A DNA stretch of 64,000 nucleotides from Luteibacter aegosomaticola (GTDB lineage: Bacteria > Pseudomonadota > Gammaproteobacteria > Xanthomonadales > Rhodanobacteraceae): the NCBI RefSeq assembly GCF_023078475.1, contig NZ_CP095741.1:5027599-5091598 (forward strand), given 5' to 3'. The notes beneath the pieces are model-generated. The model was not told where the DNA came from and made no database searches. It worked only from the letters and a program-made list of their open reading frames with translations. Positions 33,185 to 42,639 of this stretch are shown here, piece by piece. Position 1 is the first letter of the stretch. Each line of letters starts with the position of its first letter. Position numbers and translations under genes: made by a program.

Positions 33185-34669
33185 TTAGGGCTGGATTCCC
33201 AAGCGCTTCATCTCAAGCCGGCGGAGAAACTCCTGCATGATGCGCAGGTACAGGTCTTCGCCGAGATACGCGTCTTCGACACCCGCATCGATCGACGGAT
33301 TGTCGTTGACCTCGATCACCACCGGCCGGTCGCCGACCTGCTTCAGATCCACGCCGTAGAGCCCATCACCGATGGTCTGCGTCGCCTTCAGCGCCAGCTT
33401 CACCACATCGGAAGGTGCCTCGCGCACGGGCACGGTGCGGAAGCCACCGGATTTCGCCGTGCCCTTCGCACCGTGGTTGTAGATCTGCCAGTGGCCGCGC
33501 GACATGAAGTACTGGCACGCGTACAAGGGCTCGTGATTCAACACACCGATACGCCAGTCGAATTCCGTGTACAGGTATTCCTGCGCGATGAGCAGCGCGC
33601 TATGCGCGAATAGTTCCGCTGCGGCCTTTTCCAACGCCTCGGGTGATTCCACTTTCACCACGCCACGCGAAAACGAACCATCAGGAATCTTGAGCACGAT
33701 GGGCAAGCCAAGCCGCTCGGGCAGGTCGCGCAGGCGGCGAGTGTCGTCGCGGTAGAGGATTTCGGTCTTCGGTGTCGCGAGTTTGCGCGCGACCATCAGA
33801 TCGTTCAGAAAGATCTTGTTCGTGCAGCGCAGGATCGAGGTGGGGTCGTCCATCACCACCATGCCTTCGCGTTCCGCGCGGTGGGCGAAACGGTAGGTGT
33901 GGTTATCGCTCGCCGTCGTTTCACGAATAAACAGGCCATCGTACTCGGCGAGGCGCTGGTAATCGTTCTTGCTGATCGGGTCGACCTCGATACCGAGGTG
34001 CTTGCCCGCTTCGATAAAGTGCTTCAACGCCTTCTTGTTCGAAGGCGGCATGGCCTCGTTCGGATCCACGAGCATCGCGATGTCATAGCGGTACTGCTTG
34101 CGCGCGCGAGGGCGGCGCCAGATCTTCCGCGAGAACTTCTCCAGCGCGGCGGCGAACGCGTCTTCCTGGGCATCATCAAGCGTGTGCAGGCCCACGGGCT
34201 TCACCGCGGAGATCTGCCAGATGCGCTCGCGCTCGAATTCGATCCGCATGAGCGGGCACGGGAACAGGTCGAAGATCTGCCTCGCAAGATCCTGCAGGTC
34301 AGGGTAGGCGGTTTCGCCGAAGTACATGAGCACGCCGAAGTCCGTCGTATCGCGGCCGCGGGCGGGCAGGAAATTCTCGAGCTTCTCGTTGAGATCCTCG
34401 ATCTGCAGGCCATACAGCGAGCGGCGGCGCAGGTCGTTCACCGTGCGCACGGACGGGATGACCTTGTGCCCGCGGGCCTCGGCCAGCAACGAAACGTAGT
34501 AGCCCGTGCCCAGGTATTTGTAGCTGCGGCACAGGTTGATGACGTGGGTACGCTCGTCGTCACCGCCGATGGGCTCGCGGAGGTAATCCATAGCGCTCAC
34601 GACATCGGCGGACGGGTAATACGAGCCCCAGTCCGAGGCTTTTTCCACGACGATGACGAGCCGGCTCAT
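33185..34669 (-). CDS. RimK-like ATP-grasp ligase with N-terminal RLAN-type domain
   Basis: A 494-residue protein. Residues 1-180 are an N-terminal domain typical of a RimK-associated group (MSRLVIVVEKASDWGSYYPS, YVSLLAEARGHKVIPSVRTV). The C-terminal part is an ATP-grasp domain: VLKIPDGSFSRGVVKVESPE, AQEYLYTEFDWRIGVLNHE, and VDLKQVGDRPVVIEVNDNPS with the Mg2+-binding Glu and Asn. ATP-grasp ligases of this type join amino acids to proteins or small molecules. This subfamily is often next to GNAT genes, as here. The natural substrate is unknown. Confidence 0.82.
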   Translation of the reverse strand: MSRLVIVVEKASDWGSYYPSADVVSAMDYLREPIGGDDERTHVINLCRSYKYLGTGYYVSLLAEARGHKVIPSVRTVNDLRRRSLYGLQIEDLNEKLENFLPARGRDTTDFGVLMYFGETAYPDLQDLARQIFDLFPCPLMRIEFERERIWQISAVKPVGLHTLDDAQEDAFAAALEKFSRKIWRRPRARKQYRYDIAMLVDPNEAMPPSNKKALKHFIEAGKHLGIEVDPISKNDYQRLAEYDGLFIRETTASDNHTYRFAHRAEREGMVVMDDPTSILRCTNKIFLNDLMVARKLATPKTEILYRDDTRRLRDLPERLGLPIVLKIPDGSFSRGVVKVESPEALEKAAAELFAHSALLIAQEYLYTEFDWRIGVLNHEPLYACQYFMSRGHWQIYNHGAKGTAKSGGFRTVPVREAPSDVVKLALKATQTIGDGLYGVDLKQVGDRPVVIEVNDNPSIDAGVEDAYLGEDLYLRIMQEFLRRLEMKRLGIQP

Positions 34670-34885
34670 GTGACCTCGATTCCACGGCGGATACCTGGAT
34701 CGACCCCGCCCGGGGCCGAATGTTCGCCGGTGGCGCAGTGTGTTCCGCGCGGTGCCGCCGCACAAGGCGGCACGCGGTCGGTTCAGGGGCGGATTAAGGA
34801 AAAAGTCATTGATCCGTCGCGCGCACGGGTCTACAGTGCCGCGCTTGCCCCGCCCCCCACCCTTCGCGCCGGAGTCTCCAAGCGC

Positions 34886-35356
34886 ATGCGTCCACCCCCG
34901 GTAACCGCCGCGGTACGCGTCCGTCGCGCCGAGGTCAGTGATCTCGACGATCTGGTCGCCCTCGAAGAGGCGACCTTCGACACCGACCGCCTCAGCCGCG
35001 CCCAGTACCGCAAGCACCTCGATAGCGAAACCGCACAGGTGCTCGTCGCCAGTGCGAACCACCGCCGCTTCCTCGGTACGGCGGTCGTGTTCTACCGCAA
35101 GGGCACCACGGTAGCGCGCCTGTACTCGATCGCGACCAAGCCGCAGGCGCGTGGCAAGGGCGTTGGCTCCGCGTTGATCGAAGCGGCTGAAGAGGCCGCC
35201 CGCCTCCGCGGCTGTCGCGCGCTGCGCCTGGAGGTCCGCAAGGACAATGGCGTTGCCATCCGCCTGTACGAACGCATGGGCTACCGGCACATCGGCGAGT
35301 ACGCGAAGTACTACGGCGATGGCGCCGACGCGCTGCGCCTCGAGAAGGCGCTTTGA
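34886..35356 (+). CDS. GNAT-family acetyltransferase next to the ATP-grasp ligase
   Basis: A 156-residue GNAT enzyme. VRVRRAEVSDLDDLVALEEATF opens the fold, and LYSIATKPQARGKGVGSALIEAAEE holds the acetyl-CoA loop. ALRLEVRKDNGVAIRLYERMGYRHIGEY is the last strand-helix unit. It resembles RimI-type protein N-terminal acetyltransferases, but the target is unknown. It starts 216 nt from the divergent RimK-like gene, suggesting joint control. Start ATG 34886. Confidence 0.85.
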   Translation: MRPPPVTAAVRVRRAEVSDLDDLVALEEATFDTDRLSRAQYRKHLDSETAQVLVASANHRRFLGTAVVFYRKGTTVARLYSIATKPQARGKGVGSALIEAAEEAARLRGCRALRLEVRKDNGVAIRLYERMGYRHIGEYAKYYGDGADALRLEKAL

Positions 35357-35400
35357 GGCCACCGGGGGCTATACTGGCCGCCGTTTCCGGGAAGACGCCC

Positions 35401-35670
35401 ATGCGCCGACTGATCCTGCCGCTCGTCCTCGCCTGCGCCGCCGCAGCCAGCCTCGAAGGCTGTGGCCAGAAGGGCAACCTGTTCATGCCCCCACCGCCCG
35501 CACCAGGTACGACGGCAAAGCCGGCCACGGCACCGCCGCAGGGCCACCAGGGCCAGTCGCTGGAATCGGCCACCAGCCCGAAGGTGGAACCCGCGCGCGC
35601 TTCAACGGTGGACTTGCCGACCCCGGCAAGCACGTCGATGACCCCGTACAACCCCATCATCCACCAGTAA
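35401..35670 (+). CDS. lptM: LptM/YifL-like small lipoprotein
   Basis: An 89-residue lipoprotein: signal RRLILPLVLACAAAASLEGC, then CGQKGNLFMPPPPA, which is the CGxKGxL signature of LptM (YifL). LptM helps the LPS translocon LptD mature. As in many gammaproteobacteria it sits directly upstream of dapF (7 nt apart). The C-terminal 60 residues are Pro/Thr/Ala rich and disordered. The upstream in-frame ATG is inside the previous gene's end and not used. Confidence 0.88.
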   Translation: MRRLILPLVLACAAAASLEGCGQKGNLFMPPPPAPGTTAKPATAPPQGHQGQSLESATSPKVEPARASTVDLPTPASTSMTPYNPIIHQ

Positions 35671-35677
35671 CGCCGCC

Positions 35678-36505
35678 ATGCCGTCACGCTTTACCAAGAT
35701 GCACGGGATCGGCAACGACTTCGTGATCGTGGATTGGCGCGAGGACGCCGGGCGCGTGCCCAACGCCGCCCGCATCAAGGCCCTGGCCGATCGCCACACG
35801 GGCATCGGTTTCGACCAGCTGATCAGCATTGAACCCGCGCGTGACCCCTCGGCGGCGTTCTATTACGGCCTGTGGAATGCCGACGGCTCGCCCGCGGGCC
35901 AATGCGGCAATGGCGTGCGTTGTGTTGCGGCCTGGCTCTACCGCGACGGCGTGATCGAGCGCGACGTTCCCGTCCGCCTCGAAAGCCCGTCGGGCCCGGT
36001 CGTGGTCAGGGTGCTGAACGAGTCGACCGTCACGGTCGACATGGGCGAACCCGATTTCGATCCGGCCCACATCCCCCTCGACCATGCACCGCATGCGACG
36101 TACACGCTGCAGGTCGCGGGCGAAGAGGTGAGCTTTGGCGCGGTTTCGATGGGCAACCCGCACGGCGTGGTGTTCGTCGACGACCTCGCCGATCCGCGCG
36201 TCGATCGCCTTGGTCCCCTTCTTACCACGCACCCCATCTTCCCGCAGGACGCCAACATCGGCTTCGTCCAGCGGGTCGCCGCCGATCGGCTGAAGCTGCG
36301 CGTGCACGAGCGCGGCGCCGGCTGGACCCAGGCCTGCGGTACGGGTGCCTGCGCTGCCGCCGCGGTCTCGCAGGCGCTGGGCCTGGCCGCCCCCAAGGTG
36401 GCGGTCGAGCTGCCGGGCGGCACGCTCGATATCGAATGGCACGGCCCCGGCCACACCCTGTGGATGACCGGCCCGGCCGCGTTCGTGTTCGAAGGCGAAG
36501 TGTGA
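35678..36505 (+). CDS. dapF: Diaminopimelate epimerase
   Basis: DapF converts LL- to meso-diaminopimelate for lysine and peptidoglycan synthesis. The 275-residue protein has both catalytic Cys: AGQCGNGVRC near residue 75 and ACGTGACAAA near residue 221. MHGIGNDFVIVDW is the N-terminal signature. Standard in every respect; it follows lptM and precedes DUF484, xerC and hslVU, the usual gammaproteobacterial run. Confidence 0.97.
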   Translation: MPSRFTKMHGIGNDFVIVDWREDAGRVPNAARIKALADRHTGIGFDQLISIEPARDPSAAFYYGLWNADGSPAGQCGNGVRCVAAWLYRDGVIERDVPVRLESPSGPVVVRVLNESTVTVDMGEPDFDPAHIPLDHAPHATYTLQVAGEEVSFGAVSMGNPHGVVFVDDLADPRVDRLGPLLTTHPIFPQDANIGFVQRVAADRLKLRVHERGAGWTQACGTGACAAAAVSQALGLAAPKVAVELPGGTLDIEWHGPGHTLWMTGPAAFVFEGEV

Positions 36506-36563
36506 CGCGAGCGCGCGAACACGGCACACTCGACGCCAGAGCATGACGAAGGAAAGCAGCACC

Positions 36564-37250
36564 ATGACCGACACCGCGATCGACGGCGATATCAAGCCAG
36601 CCACCGTGGCGTCGTACCTGCGGCGGCATCCCACCTTCCTCACCGATTATCCCGAGCTGGCCAACGAGCTCACGCTTCCCAGCGCCAACGGCCCCGCCGC
36701 GTCGCTGGCCGTGCACCAGCTACGCACGTTGCGCGAGAAAAACGCCGAGCTCGAAACCAGGCTGCGCGACCTCGCCAGCATTGCCGGTGACAACGAGAGC
36801 CTGATGCGCCGCGTCCACGGCTTGATGCTCGCCCTGCTTAGTGCCGGCGGCATTGAAGAGACCGTACGCAGCGTGGTGCGCCGGCTGACCGACGATTTCC
36901 AGTCCGAACGGGTGCGCCTGGTGTTCTTCGGCGATCTGGCCGGCCTGCCCGACGAGCCGTGGCTGCTGCGCGAACCGCGCGGATTGGCCGGCCTGCCGGA
37001 GTTCGCTTCGTTCCTTGAACACGCCGACCCCGTAGCCGGGCGGCTCGCCCCGGACAAGCTGCACCGCCTGTTTGGCGATGCCGCGCCCGACGTGCGCTCC
37101 GCGGCCCTGATGCGGATCGGCCCGGATGCCCTGCTGGCCATCGGCAGCGCTGATGCCGACCGGTTCCATCCCGGCATGGGCACGCTGTTCCTCGACATGA
37201 TTTCCACCACCGTCGGCTCGGCGATCGAACGGGCCCGGAAGGCCGCGTGA
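36564..37250 (+). CDS. DUF484 family protein
   Basis: A 228-residue DUF484 protein with a GAF-like domain at the C-terminal half (FQSERVRLVFFGDLAGLPDE, DALLAIGSADADRFHPGMGT, FLDMISTTVGSAIERARK). The N-terminal helix VASYLRRHPTFLTDYPEL is the most conserved part of the family. It is encoded between dapF and xerC, the family's usual place. ATG 36564 is preferred to 36543 because GAAGGAAAG lies 9 nt before it. It overlaps xerC by 4 nt (GTGA). Confidence 0.88.
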   Translation: MTDTAIDGDIKPATVASYLRRHPTFLTDYPELANELTLPSANGPAASLAVHQLRTLREKNAELETRLRDLASIAGDNESLMRRVHGLMLALLSAGGIEETVRSVVRRLTDDFQSERVRLVFFGDLAGLPDEPWLLREPRGLAGLPEFASFLEHADPVAGRLAPDKLHRLFGDAAPDVRSAALMRIGPDALLAIGSADADRFHPGMGTLFLDMISTTVGSAIERARKAA

Positions 37251-38158
37251 GCCCGCGCGAGGCCGTTGAGGCCTTCCTGCGGCATTTCTCAGCCGAACGG
37301 GCGCCCTCGGCGCACACGCTGGCCGCCTACCGCCGGGATCTCGAAAAGCTGCTGGTGTTCATGGAAGCCGAAGGCATGGGCTCGTTCGACGAGCTCAGCC
37401 CCGATCGCATGCGCACCATGATCGCTCGGGCCCACCGTGGCAGCGGCAAGGGCAAGGACGATGGGCTGCAGCCTGCGAGCCTGCAGCGGCTGCTCTCCGC
37501 CTGCCGCACCCTGTTCCGCTACCTGACCCGGGAAGGCCAGCTGGCCCACGACCCGGCTGCTGCCGTGCGGGGTCCCAAGGTGCGCCGGAAACTGCCCGTG
37601 GTGCTCGACGCCGATGAAGCCAAGGAGCTCGTCGAGACAAACCTGGGCGGCACGCTCGCACCTCGCGATAGCGCGATGATGGAGCTGTTCTACTCAAGCG
37701 GCCTGCGCCTTTCGGAGCTCTGCGGGCTGCACTGGGGTGATCTCCAGCTCGATGAAGGCATGGTTCGCGTGCTCGGCAAGGGCAACAAGACACGCGTGCT
37801 CCCGGTGGGTCGGTTTGCCGTCCAGGCGCTCCGTGCCCTGGCTGCCCTGGGCGGTGCGGCTCCGGAACAGGCGGTCTTCAAGGGGCGCGATGGCGGCCCG
37901 ATCAGCCCGCGCACCGTCCAGGCCCGGATGGCCAAGCTCTCCAGCGGCCACGCCAAGCGGGTGCACCCGCACATGCTTCGTCACACCTTCGCGAGCCACA
38001 TGCTGGAATCCTCGGGCGATCTTCGCTCGGTACAGGAGCTGCTGGGCCATGCGGATATCGCCACCACCCAGATCTACACCCACCTGGATTTCCAGCATCT
38101 GGCCAAGGTGTACGACGCCGCCCACCCACGGGCGAGGCGAAAGCCTACAAAGCCCTGA
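37247..38158 (+). CDS. xerC: Tyrosine recombinase XerC
   Basis: A 303-residue tyrosine recombinase that resolves chromosome dimers at dif with XerD. The N-terminal SAM-like domain is [22 protein letters not shown]. The catalytic residues are visible: Arg in [11 protein letters not shown], Lys in [10 protein letters not shown], His-x-x-Arg in [12 protein letters not shown], His in [11 protein letters not shown] and Tyr in IYTHLD. The start is GTG 37247, overlapping DUF484 by 4 nt. Its neighbours (dapF, DUF484, hslVU) support XerC over XerD. Confidence 0.95.
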   Translation: MSPREAVEAFLRHFSAERAPSAHTLAAYRRDLEKLLVFMEAEGMGSFDELSPDRMRTMIARAHRGSGKGKDDGLQPASLQRLLSACRTLFRYLTREGQLAHDPAAAVRGPKVRRKLPVVLDADEAKELVETNLGGTLAPRDSAMMELFYSSGLRLSELCGLHWGDLQLDEGMVRVLGKGNKTRVLPVGRFAVQALRALAALGGAAPEQAVFKGRDGGPISPRTVQARMAKLSSGHAKRVHPHMLRHTFASHMLESSGDLRSVQELLGHADIATTQIYTHLDFQHLAKVYDAAHPRARRKPTKP

Positions 38159-38226
38159 GGCATTCGCCGGGGTTGCCACGTGGCTGGGCCGGCCCCATTT
38201 CTGCGGTCTCCCACAAGGAATCCCCC

Positions 38227-38760
38227 ATGGAATCGATGCACGCAACGACCATCGTCTGCGTCCGCCGCGGCGACAAGGTCGTCATCGGCAGCGACGGCCA
38301 GGTGACCCTCGGCAACACGGTGATGAAGGCCAACGCCCGCAAGGTGCGCCGGCTGGGCCGCGGTGATGTGCTGGCCGGGTTCGCCGGTGCCACCGCCGAT
38401 GCCTTCACCCTCTTCGAGCTTTTCGAGGAGAAGCTGGTGAAGCACGGCTACAACCTCACCCGTGCCGCGGTGGAAATGGCCAAGGAATGGCGCACCGATC
38501 GCCGCCTCGGCCGCCTCGAAGCCATGCTTGCCGTGGCGGACAAGGATGCCTCGCTGATCATCTCCGGCAACGGCGACGTGCTCGAGCCCGAGCACGGGCT
38601 TATCGCCATCGGCTCTGGCGGCCCCTACGCACAATCCGCCGCGCTGGCCCTGCTGGAAAACACGGAGATGGATGCCCGCACGATCGCTGAAAAAGCGCTC
38701 AAGATCGCCGGTGATATCTGCATCTACACCAACCACAACGTTTCGATCGAAGAGCTCTGA
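38227..38760 (+). CDS. hslV: ATP-dependent protease subunit HslV
   Basis: HslV is the proteolytic dodecamer of the HslUV complex. The 177-residue protein has the catalytic Thr after a short propeptide ([14 protein letters not shown]). [14 protein letters not shown] and [20 protein letters not shown] are standard HslV segments. ATG 38227 has AAGGA 9 nt upstream. hslU follows after 5 nt, so the two are co-transcribed. Confidence 0.97.
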   Translation: MESMHATTIVCVRRGDKVVIGSDGQVTLGNTVMKANARKVRRLGRGDVLAGFAGATADAFTLFELFEEKLVKHGYNLTRAAVEMAKEWRTDRRLGRLEAMLAVADKDASLIISGNGDVLEPEHGLIAIGSGGPYAQSAALALLENTEMDARTIAEKALKIAGDICIYTNHNVSIEEL

Positions 38761-38765
38761 GCCCG

Positions 38766-40103
38766 ATGTCCGAACTGACCCCCCGCGAAATCGTCAACGA
38801 ACTCGACCGGTTCATCGTCGGCCAGCAGGACGCCAAGCGCGCCGTGGCCATCGCCCTGCGCAACCGGTGGCGCCGCATGCAGCTCGAACCGGGCATGCGC
38901 GATGAAGTGACCCCCAAGAACATCCTCATGATCGGCCCCACCGGCGTGGGCAAAACCGAGATCGCGCGCCGCCTGGCGACGCTCGCCAACGCCCCGTTCG
39001 TAAAGGTCGAAGCCACCAAGTTCACCGAAGTGGGCTATGTGGGTAAGGATGTGGAGTCGATCGTCCGCGATCTGGCCGATGTCTCCTACAAGCTCGTCCG
39101 CGAGCAGGCCAAGTCACGCGTGAAGAGCCAGGCCGAGGATGCCGCGGAAGATCGCCTCCTCGACGCCCTGCTGCCGCGCCGCCAGCCGTCGGGCTGGGAC
39201 GATACCGGCGCCAGCGCCCCCGCCATCGATAGCGATACCCGCCAGAAGATGCGCAAGCAGCTGCGCGAAGGCGCCCTGGACGACCGCGAGATCGAACTGG
39301 ATTTCGCCATGAACGTGGGCGTGGAGATCATGACCCCGCCTGGCATGGAAGAAATGAGCCAGCAGCTGGGCAAGATGTTCCAGAACCTCGGCGGCCAGAA
39401 GTCGCAGAAGCGGAAGATGACCATCCGCCAGGCGCGCCCCCTGCTGGTCGAGGAAGAGGCCGGCAAGCTCATGAACGATGACGAGTTGCGGGCCCGCGCG
39501 GTCGATAGCGCCGAGCAGAACGGCATCGTCTTCATCGACGAGATCGACAAGGTTGCCCAGCGCTCCGAATGGGGCGGTGCCGGCGTCAGCCGCGAAGGTG
39601 TGCAGCGCGACCTGCTGCCGCTCGTCGAGGGTTCCACCGTCTCGACCAAGTACGGCCCGATCAAGACCGACCACGTGCTGTTCATCGCCTCGGGTGCGTT
39701 CTCGCTGGCCAAGCCGTCGGATCTCATCCCCGAACTGCAGGGCCGCCTCCCCATCCGTGTGGAGCTGAATGCGCTGTCGGTGGACGACTTCAAGCGGATC
39801 CTGCGCGAGCCGAACAACGCCCTGACCAAGCAATATGTTGCGTTGCTCCATACCGAGGGCGTCACCCTCGACTTTACGGAGACGGGTATCGACCGCCTGG
39901 CCGACGTGGCCTTCCAGGTCAACGAGCGCACCGAGAACATCGGTGCCCGCCGCCTGCACACGGTCATGGAGCGCCTGCTGGAGCGGATCTCGTTCGAAGC
40001 GGCTGACAAGTCCGGCGAAAAGTACGTGATCGACGCCGATTATGTCGATAAAAACTTGTCTTCGCTCGTCAAGGACGAGGACCTGAGCCGCTACATCCTC
40101 TGA
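38766..40103 (+). CDS. hslU: ATP-dependent protease ATPase subunit HslU
   Basis: HslU is the AAA+ unfoldase that feeds HslV. The 445-residue protein starts [20 protein letters not shown]. It has Walker [10 protein letters not shown] near residue 60, Walker [13 protein letters not shown] near residue 256 and the pore motif [14 protein letters not shown]. The C-terminal end [13 protein letters not shown] inserts into HslV. The I domain is intact. It lies 5 nt after hslV. Confidence 0.97.
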   Translation: MSELTPREIVNELDRFIVGQQDAKRAVAIALRNRWRRMQLEPGMRDEVTPKNILMIGPTGVGKTEIARRLATLANAPFVKVEATKFTEVGYVGKDVESIVRDLADVSYKLVREQAKSRVKSQAEDAAEDRLLDALLPRRQPSGWDDTGASAPAIDSDTRQKMRKQLREGALDDREIELDFAMNVGVEIMTPPGMEEMSQQLGKMFQNLGGQKSQKRKMTIRQARPLLVEEEAGKLMNDDELRARAVDSAEQNGIVFIDEIDKVAQRSEWGGAGVSREGVQRDLLPLVEGSTVSTKYGPIKTDHVLFIASGAFSLAKPSDLIPELQGRLPIRVELNALSVDDFKRILREPNNALTKQYVALLHTEGVTLDFTETGIDRLADVAFQVNERTENIGARRLHTVMERLLERISFEAADKSGEKYVIDADYVDKNLSSLVKDEDLSRYIL

Positions 40104-40121
40104 ACTTACATCCTCTAAACA

Positions 40122-40141
40122 CCGGAGGGGCCTCCCTCCGG
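40122..40141. terminator. Hairpin between hslU and the next gene
   Basis: CCGGAGGG-GCCT-CCCTCCGG, a perfect 8-bp stem with a 4-nt loop. There is no T-run. It sits 16 nt before the next start codon (ATG 40158), so it could act as a partial terminator or affect translation of that gene. Confidence 0.5.
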
Positions 40142-40157
40142 TAAACTATTGACCACT

Positions 40158-40775
40158 ATGGGCAAGGTTATCCAACTCAAAACGAACGGCCAGCGGGCGT
40201 CCCTGCGCGAAGCACAGGACAACGGCCAGCTCGTTCGCATCTGGCGCGGCGAACTCGAACACGGCAGCTTCTGCGGCTACGTGGGCGGGGTCGGCCGCGA
40301 GTACTTCCTTTTGTGGGTCATCGGCGACGGTGTCAGCTACGACGGCATGTACATCATGCGGCACCGCGACATCTCCGAATTCGAGGCACCCGACAAGCAC
40401 GCCGGCTTCCTCGAGAAGGCGCTCGCGCTGAAGGGCATTGCCCCGACGCCGCCCGCCGACTTCCCGCTCGATGACATCACCCAGGTGGTGAAGGCTGCCG
40501 CGGCGCATGCGCCGGTCATCGGGGTGCACGTCGATAGCGAAGACGAAGCCGAGGTCTGCTACATCGGCCGCCTCGTCAGCGTCGAAGAAGAAGGCTTCAA
40601 CATGCAGGAGATCACCCCCGATGCGGAATGGCTGCGCGAGCCGTCGTTCTTTAGCTGGGATGAGGTCTCCACGGTAAGCATGGAAGACGCTTACGCCACC
40701 TCGCTCCTGGCCGTGGCGGGCGATCCGCCGCCGCTCGAGCAGGGCACCGGCGGCGGCTTCGGCCACGCCCCCTGA
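40158..40775 (+). CDS. Conserved-looking protein of unknown function
   Basis: A 205-residue soluble, acidic protein with no signal or membrane segment. The N-terminal half (residues 1-75) has a beta-rich core, LVRIWRGELEHGSFCGYVGG then REYFLLWVIGDGVSYDGMYI, that looks like a small barrel. The C-terminal half contains a similar second run, VIGVHVDSEDEAEVCYIGRL and SFFSWDEVSTVSMEDAYA, suggesting an internal duplication of the barrel. It lies between hslU and DUF971. The start ATG 40158 is preferred to TTG 40149. I do not recognise the family. Confidence 0.7.
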   Translation: MGKVIQLKTNGQRASLREAQDNGQLVRIWRGELEHGSFCGYVGGVGREYFLLWVIGDGVSYDGMYIMRHRDISEFEAPDKHAGFLEKALALKGIAPTPPADFPLDDITQVVKAAAAHAPVIGVHVDSEDEAEVCYIGRLVSVEEEGFNMQEITPDAEWLREPSFFSWDEVSTVSMEDAYATSLLAVAGDPPPLEQGTGGGFGHAP

Positions 40776-40790
40776 GAGAACCACCTCGTC

Positions 40791-40885
40791 GTAGGAGCTC
40801 ACCCTGTGAGCGACGCCGTTCGCGGCATCGCCACAGGGCCTGATGGATCATCGCGAAAGATGTCGCCCACCCTGTGGGCTCCTAC
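40791..40885. repeat. Full type B palindromic repeat
   Basis: Starts GTAGGAGCTCACCCTGTGAG and ends CACCCTGTGGGCTCCTAC, forming an imperfect 95-nt inverted repeat with a central TCGCGA-type core. It fills the space between the unknown protein and DUF971 and could fold in the transcript. Confidence 0.9.
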
Positions 40886-40903
40886 GAATGCTCAAAGGCT
40901 CCA

Positions 40904-41257
40904 ATGAACCGCCCGCGCCCCCTCGATATCACCTTGCACCAGGCCTCGCGCGTTCTCGAGGTGAGTTTCGACAACGGTGAGCAGTTCCGCCTGCCCTACG
41001 AATACCTGCGGGTGAATTCACCCAGCGCCGAGGTGCAAGGCCACGGCAAGGGTCAAAAGGTGCTGGTCGCGGGCAAGCGCAACGTGGGCATCGAGGCTAT
41101 CGAGCCTACCGGCCACTACGGCATCCTCATCCGCTTCGACGATGGCCATGCCAGCGGCATCTTCGGCTGGAACATCCTGTACGACCTCGGCCAGGCCTAC
41201 GAGAGCGCCTGGCCTGCCTATCTCGCCGAACTCGAGGCCAAGGGCCTTTCCCGCTGA
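40904..41257 (+). CDS. DUF971 (gamma-butyrobetaine hydroxylase-like N-terminal) protein
   Basis: A 117-residue protein equal to the N-terminal domain of gamma-butyrobetaine hydroxylases: LEVSFDNGEQFRLPYEYLRV, GIEAIEPTGHYGILIRFDDG and SGIFGWNILYDL. Stand-alone versions are common near hslVU in gammaproteobacteria. A role in iron-sulphur or carnitine-like chemistry is proposed by family name only. ATG 40904 is in frame after the repeat element; the frame before it would be repeat-derived. Confidence 0.85.
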   Translation: MNRPRPLDITLHQASRVLEVSFDNGEQFRLPYEYLRVNSPSAEVQGHGKGQKVLVAGKRNVGIEAIEPTGHYGILIRFDDGHASGIFGWNILYDLGQAYESAWPAYLAELEAKGLSR

Positions 41258-41347
41258 TGAAAGCATGCGCATGAAAGCATCGTGCGCATCCACGGCGTAT
41301 ATTTGCGCGCCATCCCCATTCCCGTCCCCCCAACGGAGCCCCGTGGC

Positions 41348-42244
41348 ATGACGCGTATCGTTGTCGTCGGCAGCATCAATATGGATCTCGTTACCCTGGC
41401 CCCGCGCTTCGCCGGCCCGGGCGAGACCATCACTGGTGATCGTTTCCTCACCATCCCCGGCGGCAAGGGCGCGAACCAGGCCGTAGCCGCGGCACGCCTC
41501 GGCGCACAGGTCGCCATGGTCGGCAACATCGGTGACGACGCATTCGGCCAGTCGCTGTACGACGGCCTGAAGGCCGAAGGCATCGATGTCAGCCATGTCA
41601 CCCGCGTTGAAGGCATCGGCAGCGGTACCGCCAGCATCACCGTAGCGGGTGGCGAGAACGCCATCGTGGTGATCCCCGCGGCGAACGGCCGCGTCACGCC
41701 GGCCCAGGTGGAGGCCGCGCGCGATGTCATCCGCGGCGCCGATGCCGTGCTGGTCCAGCTCGAGATCCCGCTCGATGCCGTCGACGCCACGTTGCGCATC
41801 GCGCAGGAGGAGGGCGTGCCCGCCATCCTGAACCCGGCGCCGGCGCAGAAACTTCCGCTCGAATGGCTTGGCCGCGTGCGCTTTATCACGCCGAACCAGC
41901 ATGAGCTGGCGATGGTGCTCGGCGCCTCGCCCGATACCGATTTCCGTGAACTCATGCGTCAGGCCCCTTGCCCGGTCGTACTGACCCGGGGCGAGGATGG
42001 CGCGTGGTTCAAGGACAAGGACGACGAGCCGCGCCACCAGGCCGGTTTCAAGGTCGACGCGGTGGATAGCACCGGCGCCGGAGATACCTTCAATGCCGCC
42101 CTTGCGGTGTACCTCGCCGAAGGGCTCGACATCGCCGTGCGCAAAGCCTGCGCCACCGCTGCGATCGCCGTCTCCCGCCTGGGTGCGCAGGGCGGCATGC
42201 CGCGCGCCGACGAGGTCGCGGCTTTCCTGGAGAGCCACCCGTGA
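41348..42244 (+). CDS. rbsK: Ribokinase
   Basis: RbsK phosphorylates D-ribose. The 298-residue PfkB-family protein has the N-terminal signature VVGSINMDLVTLAPRF, the substrate loop GGKGANQAVAAARLG and the anion-hole/catalytic motif DSTGAGDTFNAALA with catalytic Asp near residue 249. ATG 41348 starts the normal-length protein; the upstream in-frame ATG adds 22 non-conserved residues. It leads the operon rbsK-rbsD-rbsA-rbsC-rbsB and overlaps rbsD by 4 nt. Confidence 0.95.
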   Translation: MTRIVVVGSINMDLVTLAPRFAGPGETITGDRFLTIPGGKGANQAVAAARLGAQVAMVGNIGDDAFGQSLYDGLKAEGIDVSHVTRVEGIGSGTASITVAGGENAIVVIPAANGRVTPAQVEAARDVIRGADAVLVQLEIPLDAVDATLRIAQEEGVPAILNPAPAQKLPLEWLGRVRFITPNQHELAMVLGASPDTDFRELMRQAPCPVVLTRGEDGAWFKDKDDEPRHQAGFKVDAVDSTGAGDTFNAALAVYLAEGLDIAVRKACATAAIAVSRLGAQGGMPRADEVAAFLESHP

Positions 42245-42639
42245 AACGACACGGCCTGCTTCACGCCGAACTGAATCGCATTGTCGCCGCGATGGGCCAC
42301 ACCGATACGCTGGTGATTGGCGACGTCGGCCTGCCTGTACCGCACGGCGTGCCGTGCATCGACCTGGCCGTCGTACCGGGTACGCCGGCGTTCGCCGCCG
42401 TGTTTGATGCCGTGTTCGGCGAACTCGCGGTGGAACGCGCCACCGTTGCCAGCGAGATCCATGCGCACAACCCCGCCATGGTCGCGCTCAAGGGCCGCCT
42501 CGAAGCAGGCGGCGTACCCGTCGATGAACTCTTCCATGAAGATTTCAAAGCCGCGACGCGACGCGCCGTTGCCGTGGTGCGCACCGGCGAGACCTCGCCT
42601 TACGCGAACATCATCCTGCATGCCGGTGTGACCTTCTGA
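42241..42639 (+). CDS. rbsD: D-ribose pyranase
   Basis: RbsD interconverts the pyran and furan forms of ribose, helping ribokinase. The 132-residue protein has the N-terminal motif KRHGLLHAELNRIVAAMGHTD with the catalytic His, then GDVGLPVPHGVPCIDLAV, both family signatures, and ends in RTGETSPYANIILHAGVTF. It starts at GTG 42241 and overlaps rbsK by 4 nt; its stop shares one base with the rbsA start. Confidence 0.95.
   Translation: MKRHGLLHAELNRIVAAMGHTDTLVIGDVGLPVPHGVPCIDLAVVPGTPAFAAVFDAVFGELAVERATVASEIHAHNPAMVALKGRLEAGGVPVDELFHEDFKAATRRAVAVVRTGETSPYANIILHAGVTF

Noticed and set aside
41258..41347. ATGAAAGCAT direct repeats upstream of rbsK as a regulator site
   Set aside because: Two overlapping copies occur (GATGAAAGCATGCGCATGAA) but they come from a tandem ATGAAAGCAT/GCGCAT duplication at the end of the DUF971 gene with no clear symmetry, so they are too weak to call an operator.
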